From the NCBI GenBank assembly GCA_030740295.1, contig JASLXP010000098.1, positions 1 through 5,587 on the forward strand: a stretch of DNA of 5,587 bases, in the 5' to 3' direction. The position numbers were made by a program, and so were the translations under genes. This document shows, in pieces, positions 1 through 5,111 of the stretch. The notes under the pieces are model-generated. The model was not told the DNA's origin, did no database searches, and saw only the letters and a program-made list of their open reading frames with translations. The stretch's first letter is position 1. Each line of letters starts with the position of its first letter. The DNA is from Planctomycetota bacterium (GTDB taxonomy: Bacteria > Planctomycetota > PUPC01 > JACPCR01).

Positions 1-42
1 GAAGAGCTGATCCAACATCGGTAGCATTCCGCTATGGAGCAT
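1..42 (-). CDS. possible start of a further minus-strand gene (5' fragment)
   Basis: Reading the minus strand after the double stop of the CNNM-type gene, an ATG at 42-40 opens a frame that stays open to the window edge and reads MLHSGMLPMLDQLF. A purine-rich GGAAAG lies only 3 nt before it, closer than a good Shine-Dalgarno site, so the start could instead be one of the in-frame ATGs at 27 or 18. CNNM/CorC-type genes often occur as adjacent pairs, so a second membrane protein gene would fit here. Fourteen codons are too few to recognise a family, and the frame may be chance. Confidence 0.18.
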   Translation of the reverse strand, partial: MLHSGMLPMLDQLF

Positions 43-63
43 CGGCTTTCCGAGCCACCATCA

Positions 64-1128
64 TCAGCTTTCGCCGCCTGCATTCCTGCCGTCTTGCGCC
101 AGTAGTTTCTGCCGCCTGAGATGGGCGAGCTCCCGCATATCGATGACCTTGTCGAACTCGTCAACAATCTCTTCGCCGAGAATCTCTTCAAGGAGGTCTT
201 CAAGCGTGACCAGACCGGCCATACCACCCCATTCGTCAATGATGATGAAGATATGCTGGCGCTCGTCCAGAGCCTTGCGAAGCAGGATATCGAGATTTGT
301 GGCGTCAGTGGCAAATTCAATCGGATTCATCAGGGCTTCGACAGTGGTGTCGGCGTTATCCTCGGCGGCTTCGGCGAGAATGTCCCTGCGATGTACGAAT
401 CCGACAATGTCGTCGGTGTCCTTATCGAATACCGGAATGCGGCTGTGTTCGAGCACGCCGGGTTGGTGCCGCGCTTCCTCTACAGATATGTTCAGGTTCA
501 GTGCAACGATAACCGAGCGCGGAGTCATGATGTCTCTCGCGGTCTTGGACTCCAGCACCAGTATGTTTTCGATGACCTGCGCTTCATCGTCACGAATGTT
601 CCCGCTCTTCTGTCCGAGCCGGGCCATCACGATGACTTCTTGCTCTGAAACTTCTTCAACCATTTTCCCCCGCGAAATGAACCAGGTGACCCCACGGCAC
701 AACCACACAAGCGGGCCCAGGAGCCAGACCAGCCATTGAAGCGGCCGGGCGACCCACGGTGCCAGGGGACGGCAGAAAACCACGCCAACCGTTTTGGGGA
801 TGATCTCCGATACGAGCAGAATGATGAGCGTAAAGGCTGCCGAGAAGTAGAGAAGGTTCTGATGACCGAACACCAGAGCTGCTGCCGCGCCCGCGACCGC
901 CGCGCCGATAGTGTGTGCCACCGTGTTCAGTGAGAGGATTGCTGCAATGGGTCGATCAATGTCTTCGCGCAATTCCTTGAGGATGCGCCCGGTTGGCCTT
1001 CCCTGTTCATCCAGGTTTTCAATATGACTCCTTGGAATGGCGTACAGGACTGCCTCGAAAAGTGAGCACAAAGACGAAATGACAACCGCAGCGCCAACAG
1101 CAAGTATCAGCTCCAGTACGGGATCCAT
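64..1128 (-). CDS. CNNM/CorC-type membrane protein: DUF21 domain plus CBS pair, no CorC_HlyC tail
   Basis: This is a 354-residue inner-membrane protein of the CNNM/CorC (HlyC/CorC, TlyC-like) family, members of which are linked to Mg2+ or other divalent-cation export and homeostasis. Hydrophobic segments lie near residues 5-30, 61-88, 92-113 and 121-151. The DUF21 hallmarks are visible: SLFEAVLYAIPRSH (22-35), LNTVAHTIGAA (67-77) and SEIIPKTVG (107-115). A linker (about 160-198) leads to two CBS domains at about 199-255 (MTPRSV, then HSRIPVFD at 228-235) and 262-320 (EWGGMAGLVTLEDLLEEILG, 299-318). CBS pairs of this family usually sense adenine nucleotides. The protein stops about 30 residues after CBS2 with a basic tail, so the C-terminal CorC_HlyC domain of full-length relatives is absent. 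The ATG at 1128 is supported by AGGAG at 1142-1138 with a 9-nt spacer. Two consecutive TGA codons (66-61) end the frame. The family is clear; the ion transported is not. Confidence 0.93.
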   Translation of the reverse strand: MDPVLELILAVGAAVVISSLCSLFEAVLYAIPRSHIENLDEQGRPTGRILKELREDIDRPIAAILSLNTVAHTIGAAVAGAAAALVFGHQNLLYFSAAFTLIILLVSEIIPKTVGVVFCRPLAPWVARPLQWLVWLLGPLVWLCRGVTWFISRGKMVEEVSEQEVIVMARLGQKSGNIRDDEAQVIENILVLESKTARDIMTPRSVIVALNLNISVEEARHQPGVLEHSRIPVFDKDTDDIVGFVHRRDILAEAAEDNADTTVEALMNPIEFATDATNLDILLRKALDERQHIFIIIDEWGGMAGLVTLEDLLEEILGEEIVDEFDKVIDMRELAHLRRQKLLAQDGRNAGGES

Positions 1129-1137
1129 AAGCCAAGT

Positions 1138-1142
1138 CTCCT
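1138..1142 (-). promoter_or_regulatory. ribosome binding site of the CNNM-type gene
   Basis: The minus strand reads AGGAG here, 9 nt before the ATG at 1128. It fixes the start of the DUF21/CBS protein and argues against longer upstream readings. I found no convincing -35/-10 pair upstream of it. Confidence 0.75.
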
Positions 1143-1182
1143 AGAGTAACGTCTAAAGGGTCTTTGCCGACGCGACAATCGT

Positions 1183-1230
1183 CCGCAAGATTTGTTTAAC
1201 CAGCATCTGCAATATTCGTTTAACCAGCAT
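1183..1230. repeat. 24-bp tandem duplication (two copies)
   Basis: Two adjacent 24-bp units (1183-1206 and 1207-1230) differ at only 3 positions and share an identical 13-bp end, GTTTAACCAGCAT, at 1194-1206 and 1218-1230. The pair lies 55-102 bp upstream of the CNNM-type start codon on its 5' side. It could be a duplicated regulator site or simple replication slippage. There are only two copies and no spacer, so it is not a CRISPR array. Confidence 0.8.
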
Positions 1231-1436
1231 ATCGGCGAGTGCAATGGTTGCATTTGTGATGGTTGTTTTAGGCTGGCCGAATTGAGATAAATCTCGCTAT
1301 CAGCCTCCACAGTGCTTGAAAATGCCGTTTCTGTAGAAGCAGGATTGTGTATCAGATGATTGGCATCGACCTTGCTTAAAAATATTTCGTTCCTCTTGAA
1401 CAGGAACAGGCTCATTGAAAACATACTGACTGACTC

Positions 1437-1556
1437 CCGTTCGCTCTTGCTCTTTCTCGACTGCTCCTCTGGAGACGAGGAATTAACAGCAAACATCTCT
1501 TTGACATAAGTGCTCGGTCTTCCCGTCGGGCAGCTTCAAAGGGCAACATCGAGCGG
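1437..1556. repeat. 120-bp dispersed/tandem repeat, copy 1
   Basis: This copy runs from CCGTTCGCTCTTGCTC to ATCGAGCGG and matches copy 2 (1569-1688), 132 bp further on, with about 5 differences in 120 positions and no indels. Its outer ends are partly complementary (CTCCCGTTCGCTC at the left, GAGCGGGA at the right). Its 3' end carries a conserved hairpin: GCTCGGT (1512-1518) pairs with ATCGAGC (1548-1554), using G-T wobble where copy 2 has standard pairs. Lack of selection on codons, palindromic ends and duplication point to a non-coding repeat family of REP or MITE type, though one reading frame is open through both copies. Confidence 0.85.
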
Positions 1557-1568
1557 GAATCAAAACCT

Positions 1569-1688
1569 CCGTTCGCTCTTGCTCTTTCTCGATTGCTCTT
1601 CTGGAGACGAGGAATTAACAGCAAACATCTCTTTGACATAAGTGCTCGGTCTTCCCGTCGAGCAGCGTCAAAGGGCAACACCGAGCGG
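1569..1688. repeat. 120-bp dispersed/tandem repeat, copy 2
   Basis: This is the second copy of the unit at 1437-1556, separated from it by 12 bp. Its outer ends are inverted and match better than in copy 1: CCTCCG then CGCTC at the left (from 1567) and GAGCGGAGG at the right (1683-1691). The 3' hairpin is GCTCGGT (1644-1650) with ACCGAGC (1680-1686), and seven T residues follow at 1692-1698. That resembles a plus-strand terminator, but there is no plus-strand gene upstream, so I treat it as part of the repeat. Confidence 0.85.
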
Positions 1689-1700
1689 AGGTTTTTTTGC

Positions 1701-1895
1701 TTAAAAGACCTGAGAGGGCGACGAATTAGTTCCAAGGGTCGCGGCGAACAGAACTCCAAAGACTGCTGCCAGCGGAACTATCAGAAACCAATCAGGCGCC
1801 TCTTCCACACCACGCACGGGCACACAAAACCAACCCCTCTTAAGCTCTCGCGATCTGCGGCGTTGCGGGTCTGCCTGTAACAGAGGTATAGACAT
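1701..1895 (-). CDS. possible small single-helix membrane protein (64 aa)
   Basis: An ATG at 1895 is preceded on the minus strand by AGGGAG (1908-1903) with a 7-nt spacer, a good Shine-Dalgarno arrangement. It opens a 64-codon frame ending in TAA at 1703-1701. The product starts MSIPLLQADPQ, has a strongly basic stretch RRRSRELKRG (about 12-21) and then one hydrophobic segment WFLIVPLAAVFGVLFAATLG (about 35-54), ending with a short polar tail. That is the shape of a small inner-membrane protein with basic residues before the helix. An in-frame ATG at 1946 would give 81 residues, but with a weaker AAAGG site. I recognise no family. Support is limited to start-site quality and the helix; it could be a chance frame within an otherwise gene-free spacer. 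Confidence 0.35.
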   Translation of the reverse strand: MSIPLLQADPQRRRSRELKRGWFCVPVRGVEEAPDWFLIVPLAAVFGVLFAATLGTNSSPSQVF

Positions 1896-2150
1896 GGGAT
1901 GGCTCCCTAAACAACGGATGATTGACCGAGTATTCGCAGTCTTCATTTCGGCCTTTCGAGAAGTTCTGCATCGGTTGCGGCATTCCGCGTCGACGGAAAG
2001 CGCGCAACTGAAGTGCCGGCAATCCACATCCAAGGCTACCGCCTCTATGCCCGCCAACAGGGGCAATTAACGGCATATCTGTTGTGCGTTTTTGTGATGA
2101 AGCCGAGGCCTGCCGGCGCAAGGATTAGCTGCAGTATCGGGCTTCAGAAA

Positions 2151-2181
2151 CGGCTCAAGTGTGCACCAACTGCATGAGCCG
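2151..2181 (+). promoter_or_regulatory. 7-bp inverted repeat upstream of hsp20
   Basis: CGGCTCA (2151-2157) and TGAGCCG (2175-2181) form a perfect 7-bp dyad around a 17-bp centre, ending about 50 bp before the Hsp20 start codon. It could be an operator or a leader hairpin. It matches no stress operator that I know. Confidence 0.35.
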
Positions 2182-2189
2182 CGAATTCA

Positions 2190-2223
2190 CTTTCATTCAC
2201 TCTACCGGATCGGTGAAAGGGGG
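2190..2223 (+). promoter_or_regulatory. hsp20 ribosome binding site with overlapping leader hairpin
   Basis: The purine run AAAGGGGG (2216-2223) lies 8 nt before the ATG at 2232 and selects that start over the in-frame GTG at 2223, which sits inside the site. CTTTCA (2190-2195) is complementary to TGAAAG (2214-2219), so a hairpin would cover the left half of the site. An inner ACCG/CGGT stem (2204-2207 with 2211-2214) competes for one base and could stack on it. Small heat-shock genes are often controlled by RNA thermometers that hide the binding site in this way. The pairing is visible; the temperature response is inference. Confidence 0.45.
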
Positions 2224-2231
2224 TGAGATTC

Positions 2232-2711
2232 ATGGCACTTCGAGACCTTCTCCGCCCTGAGAAACGCGCCATCTCTGCGAATGGTGATGCCCCCATCACC
2301 TCGATGCGGAAGCAGATTAACCGGCTCTTCGATGACCTCTCATTCGGTCACTGGTTGGATGTCCCTCTGCCCACGCGCCACTGGCCTGCCGTGAACGTGG
2401 AGGAAGACGAGGACGTCCTGACAGTCAGCGCCGACCTCCCAGGCATGAACGAGAAAGACATCGAGGTCTATCTCGACGGCGACAACGTCACGCTGAAAGG
2501 TGAGAAAAAAGAGCACAGAGAAGAGAAAAAGGAAAACTTCTATCGCGTCGAACGCAGCTACGGCAAATTTGAAAGGGTGATTCCGCTACCCTCTGAGGTG
2601 AAGACGGATGAAACCGACGCGGTCTACAAAGACGGCGTTCTCATCATCAAACTTCACAAGACGGAGAAAGCTAAAGAGAACCGCAAAAAGGTGGCTGTCA
2701 AAGGCGCCTGA
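2232..2711 (+). CDS. hsp20: small heat-shock protein, Hsp20/alpha-crystallin family
   Basis: This 159-residue cytoplasmic chaperone holds unfolding proteins in a refoldable state without ATP. The N-terminal arm (about 1-49) includes MRKQINRLFDDL (25-36), a helix typical of bacterial class A/B Hsp20s. The alpha-crystallin domain spans about 50-143, with WPAVNVEEDEDVLTVSADLPG (51-71) interrupted by the usual loop, ENFYRVERSYGKFERVIPLP (101-120), and the family signature DGVLIIKL (134-141). The C-terminal tail carries VAV (154-156), the I-x-I/V anchor used in oligomer assembly, so the protein looks complete. Its length is normal. The ATG at 2232 is chosen because AAAGGGGG lies 8 nt before it. 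The gene stands alone, with a strong hairpin after the stop, and it is convergent with the glycoside hydrolase gene. Heat-induced expression is likely from family and leader structure but not shown. Confidence 0.97.
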   Translation: MALRDLLRPEKRAISANGDAPITSMRKQINRLFDDLSFGHWLDVPLPTRHWPAVNVEEDEDVLTVSADLPGMNEKDIEVYLDGDNVTLKGEKKEHREEKKENFYRVERSYGKFERVIPLPSEVKTDETDAVYKDGVLIIKLHKTEKAKENRKKVAVKGA

Positions 2712-2724
2712 GAAAGGGAAACCC

Positions 2725-2756
2725 CGGCGGGCCCAACCTGTGGCCAGGGCCCGCCG
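2725..2756 (+). terminator. GC-rich hairpin after hsp20, probable terminator
   Basis: CGGCGGGCCC (2725-2734) and GGGCCCGCCG (2747-2756) form a perfect 10-bp stem with a 12-nt loop, starting 14 nt after the Hsp20 stop. Position and stem strength fit a terminator. No T run follows on the plus strand, so it may act as an RNA 3'-end protector or need Rho. Confidence 0.6.
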
Positions 2757-2902
2757 ATGGTTCCGGTGACTCACCATTGCAGGCTTTCACAGTTTGATTA
2801 GGCTGAATCAGTCGCACCAGCCGGTCAAGACGGAAGAGCTTATACGAATCTAATAAATGGGAGTCCTCCTGTTCAGGGGCGAAGCTCCGGTGGTTTGCCT
2901 AG

Positions 2903-2921
2903 CCCAGCCCAACGGGCTGGG
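2903..2921. repeat. local hairpin in the left palindrome arm
   Basis: CCCAGCCC (2903-2910), AAC, GGGCTGGG (2914-2921) is a perfect 8-bp stem with a 3-nt loop. Its left half is part of the outer arm, so the same bases can pair either locally or with 3036-3043, giving alternative folds. Confidence 0.8.
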
Positions 2922-2942
2922 TTCAGAGAAGGATTGCTAAAC

Positions 2943-3004
2943 AGGGGCAACGCCCCGTCCATTTGCAGCATGTCAGTCTGGCAAATGGTCGGGGCGTTGC
3001 CCCT
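2943..3004. repeat. inner 24-bp stem of the palindrome
   Basis: Positions 2943-2966 pair with 2981-3004 over 24 bp with a single T-T mismatch (2958/2989) and a 14-nt loop. Each arm is also a small hairpin by itself: GGGGC-AAC-GCCCC at 2944-2956 and its counterpart GGGGC-GTT-GCCCC at 2991-3003. As RNA, it would be a very stable stem in either direction, so it could end or stabilise transcripts of both convergent genes. Confidence 0.85.
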
Positions 3005-3120
3005 TTGGTTGTCCTTAATTACTCCCCCCCCCGCCGGGCTGGGCTAGCCACACGACCGGGGCTTCGCCCCTGAAATCCGTAAAGACACCCCCGTCTTGAC
3101 CTACTAGCACCAGCGGCCGA

Positions 3121-5094
3121 CTACTTCAGCTCGATCACCAGGATGACCCAGTTGCGGACGGGCGGTATAGAAATTTCGATGCCGGCATCTGATGTCTGAG
3201 GACTCAGCTTCATCGGTGAGAGTTCTTCATCATCCGAATCAATGGCGAAGGCGCGAACATCCCGGGCATTCGTTGGGACTGGATGCGGTCGCGTTACGCC
3301 AGTGTCACGATCTGATTTCAATCGCACGCTGACAGGGAACGCTGGAGGCGGCGACTTATGCGGTGGCTCGTTGTGGTTGGTGGGACGGATATTCGGGCTG
3401 TCCAGATTGATCAGATGAAGGATGACCTGCCGTGCCCCACCGGCGAGGCGGCGTTCATAAACGGTGCGCTTCCAGAAAAGCTCGCGGCTGCTGTCGACTT
3501 CAAACTGTTTTTCCGGGCTGGCCATCCATTTCAAATCAGGGCTCCGCATGTACTCGCCAAATCGCCAGACGAATCGCAGATGCAGCGCCTCGGCTTTCGA
3601 GACCGGCGCATCCTTCCAGCCGCCCCACCAGCCGCCGTAGTTGCCAAAATGATCGTGCCACGTAACTCCACAGGCAGACAGCACTGACATCAGCGGCTTT
3701 GCGAAGGCCGGCGTGTATTCGCCTTTCCATGGCGGAGTCAACTGGGACCACATCAGCAGACGTTTGCCGGAAACCGCGCGGGCGATGTTGATGGTGTGTG
3801 CGTATTTGTCGTAGGTCTGCGGGTAGTTCTTCTGGCCGGAGTAGTGCGTGTCCATCTCGGCCGACCAAAGGTCGGCGGAATCGAACAGATCAGCATAGTG
3901 TTTGCGCATGTAGTCGCCGATGACTCCTTCGAGCTTTTCATCAGGCTGCTTCCAATGGTGATGGAGCAGCATGGCGCTCGATGCGATGTTCTGGACCAGA
4001 AATCGGAAATCAGGATTATGGGGTTTCACCGCTTTCCGAGCCGTTTCGATGTGCCTCCGGCCAATCTGTCCGGCCGTCAGATCCGTCAGGTCGTTTCCGG
4101 CTTTGTCCGTGCCTTCGGCCGTCTGAAAGAACGCCTGGGTCGCGCTATCCATCAGGATGCCGTCCCAACCGAATCGCTTCACCGATTCGCCAAGCTCGTT
4201 CGCAAAGAGTTCGTTGACCTTGAGGATATTCGGCTGAAAGCATCCGCGATCTTTTTCGTAAGGCTCCATGAGCTGAAACTTGCCATTGCCAAGGGGCCAG
4301 TAAACCCGATAAGGCTCGGCATCTTCGCCCTGCAGCATGATCTTCGGATCGATGACAGAGGTCTCGTTGTAAACGATGAGCTTGATGCCGTTCTCATGAA
4401 GCAGTTGCCGGAAGCGTATGGTTTTCTCGGCTGAGATGTTCGGACGATGCTGGTCACGGTAATAGATGCTCTTCCAGGTCGGGCTCTCAGGCGTCAGGTC
4501 GAAACTTTCCGGTATCCAGGCGTAGAGTTCGACTCCATTGATACCGGCTCTGCGGAAGTGTTGGATGTGCCGCTGCATGTCTTCCTCGGTGACATGCTCC
4601 CCCACAAGCATGTACGCGACGGTCGCCGCGAAGCGCAGGTGGTGAATCCAATCTTCGGCGACTTCAAAAAGTGCGCGCCGCTCGGAGAGAACCCTGCCCC
4701 ATCGGTCAAGCACTCGCAATGTAACCATGTGCCCGAACAGTTCATTCTTCGCTGGTGTGAAGCGCAGTACGCAGTCCTGCGGCTTGGTTGGCTCTTTTGG
4801 ATTCAGGTCCAGCTCCGCCACCTTCCGTTTCTTTCCCATTCCAAATACATCCCAGATTTCGATCCTGAAGGGAGCCGGTGCCTTTGCATCGTCGTCCGGC
4901 TTCGGCGCGTGCGAAAACCTGAGCCGGCATCGCAAGACCACCTCCTCCCCAACCCGGTAAAGCACCTTGGTTGCCTCAAAAGTCTCCACATGCGCGGCGG
5001 AAGGATAAGGCAACTGCTTCTCAGAAGATTCAGCCATGAGTATTCCCGCAGAGGCCAGACAGAAGATCAGGCCTTTTGCTCTTTGTAGATTCAT
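3121..5094 (-). CDS. secreted glycoside hydrolase, GH66 (dextranase)-like TIM barrel protein
   Basis: This 657-residue protein starts with a signal peptide: basic MNLQRAK, hydrophobic GLIFCLASAGILMA (8-21), with cleavage likely near residue 21. An N-terminal beta-rich domain (about 35-147) carries YRVGEEVVLRCRL. A (beta/alpha)8-type barrel follows (about 150-520), with AGINGVELYAW (183-193), HENGIKLIVYNE (233-244), RFGWDGILMDS (307-317) and LWSAEMD (409-415). A C-terminal beta sandwich (about 535-657) begins near RQVILHLINLDSP (555-567) and ends in NWVILVIELK. The domain order and these motifs resemble GH66 dextranases and cycloisomaltooligosaccharide glucanotransferases, which act on alpha-1,6-glucan. 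By that analogy Asp316 would be the nucleophile and Glu413 the acid/base. The match is remote, so substrate is unknown. The start lacks a clear Shine-Dalgarno site; it lies 17 nt after the HAD gene, so coupled translation is likely. GH-like fold is fairly sure; GH66 membership moderately so. Confidence 0.8.
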   Translation of the reverse strand: MNLQRAKGLIFCLASAGILMAESSEKQLPYPSAAHVETFEATKVLYRVGEEVVLRCRLRFSHAPKPDDDAKAPAPFRIEIWDVFGMGKKRKVAELDLNPKEPTKPQDCVLRFTPAKNELFGHMVTLRVLDRWGRVLSERRALFEVAEDWIHHLRFAATVAYMLVGEHVTEEDMQRHIQHFRRAGINGVELYAWIPESFDLTPESPTWKSIYYRDQHRPNISAEKTIRFRQLLHENGIKLIVYNETSVIDPKIMLQGEDAEPYRVYWPLGNGKFQLMEPYEKDRGCFQPNILKVNELFANELGESVKRFGWDGILMDSATQAFFQTAEGTDKAGNDLTDLTAGQIGRRHIETARKAVKPHNPDFRFLVQNIASSAMLLHHHWKQPDEKLEGVIGDYMRKHYADLFDSADLWSAEMDTHYSGQKNYPQTYDKYAHTINIARAVSGKRLLMWSQLTPPWKGEYTPAFAKPLMSVLSACGVTWHDHFGNYGGWWGGWKDAPVSKAEALHLRFVWRFGEYMRSPDLKWMASPEKQFEVDSSRELFWKRTVYERRLAGGARQVILHLINLDSPNIRPTNHNEPPHKSPPPAFPVSVRLKSDRDTGVTRPHPVPTNARDVRAFAIDSDDEELSPMKLSPQTSDAGIEISIPPVRNWVILVIELK

Positions 5095-5111
5095 TTTTCG
5101 GCCCGCGTGAC

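Larger units (their letters stand above)
1896..2231. other. spacer upstream of the Hsp20 gene
   Basis: About 335 bp separate the possible small membrane gene from the Hsp20 start. I find no convincing gene, tRNA or CIRCE operator (the TTAGCACTC-N9-GAGTGCTAA dyad) here. The last 80 bp hold two dyads and a short direct repeat, described separately. The Hsp20 promoter must lie here, but I cannot place a sigma-70 or heat-shock sigma box with confidence. Confidence 0.5.
2872..3074. repeat. 203-bp nested palindrome (outer arms 39 bp)
   Basis: The outer arms 2872-2910 and 3036-3074 are inverted copies with about 4 mismatches over 39 bp. Their centre coincides, within 1 bp, with that of the inner stem at 2943-3004. 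Between outer and inner arms the two sides still show partial complementarity (for example AAGGA at 2929-2933 against TCCTT at 3012-3016), so the whole block looks like a decayed long palindrome. A run of nine C residues at 3024-3032 is in the right half. Confidence 0.85.
2822..3106. mobile_element. candidate MITE-like palindromic element between convergent genes
   Basis: Perfect 11-bp inverted repeats GGTCAAGACGG (2823-2833) and CCGTCTTGACC (3091-3101) bound a block whose core, 2872-3074, is one large imperfect palindrome. The 8-bp sequence GCACCAGC occurs just outside on both sides (2814-2821 and 3107-3114), in the same orientation, as a target-site duplication would. There is no reading frame for a transposase, so it would have to be moved by an enzyme encoded elsewhere. 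The left inverted repeat abuts the duplication with 1 bp between, the right with 5 bp, so the exact ends are uncertain. An alternative is a REP/BIME-type extragenic palindrome that lies at a gene junction for mRNA stability or termination. Confidence 0.55.

Noticed and set aside
44..56. Small hairpin GGCT/AGCC after the CNNM-type gene as a terminator
   Set aside because: Only 4 bp of stem and no T run on the minus strand; it may also lie within the start of a following gene.
121..739. Open plus-strand frames of 175 and 198 codons
   Set aside because: They lie antisense to the DUF21/CBS gene, whose domain motifs are clear; their translations are low-complexity Ser/Arg-rich or show no family features.
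1183..1230. CRISPR-like repeat
   Set aside because: Only two units, directly adjacent without spacers, and no cas genes.
1107..1496. Minus-strand frame of 129 codons
   Set aside because: It overlaps the start and ribosome binding site of the CNNM-type gene, runs through repeat DNA and has no protein-like features.
1644..1698. Rho-independent terminator on the plus strand (hairpin plus T7)
   Set aside because: No plus-strand gene precedes it, and the same hairpin recurs in the other repeat copy without a T run, so it belongs to the repeat.
1840..2121. Minus-strand frame of 93 codons
   Set aside because: No good ribosome binding site, no recognisable domain, and composition typical of a random frame; it also conflicts with the better-supported 64-codon frame.
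2151..2231. CIRCE operator for hsp20
   Set aside because: The dyad sequence and its 17-bp centre do not match the TTAGCACTC-N9-GAGTGCTAA pattern.
2765..2775. Short dyad GGTGACTCACC
   Set aside because: A 5-bp arm with a 1-bp centre is expected by chance in a window of this size, and it has no clear placement relative to a promoter.
3796..5088. Plus-strand frames of about 212 and 213 codons
   Set aside because: They are antisense shadows of the GH66-like gene, which has a signal peptide and family motifs on the minus strand.
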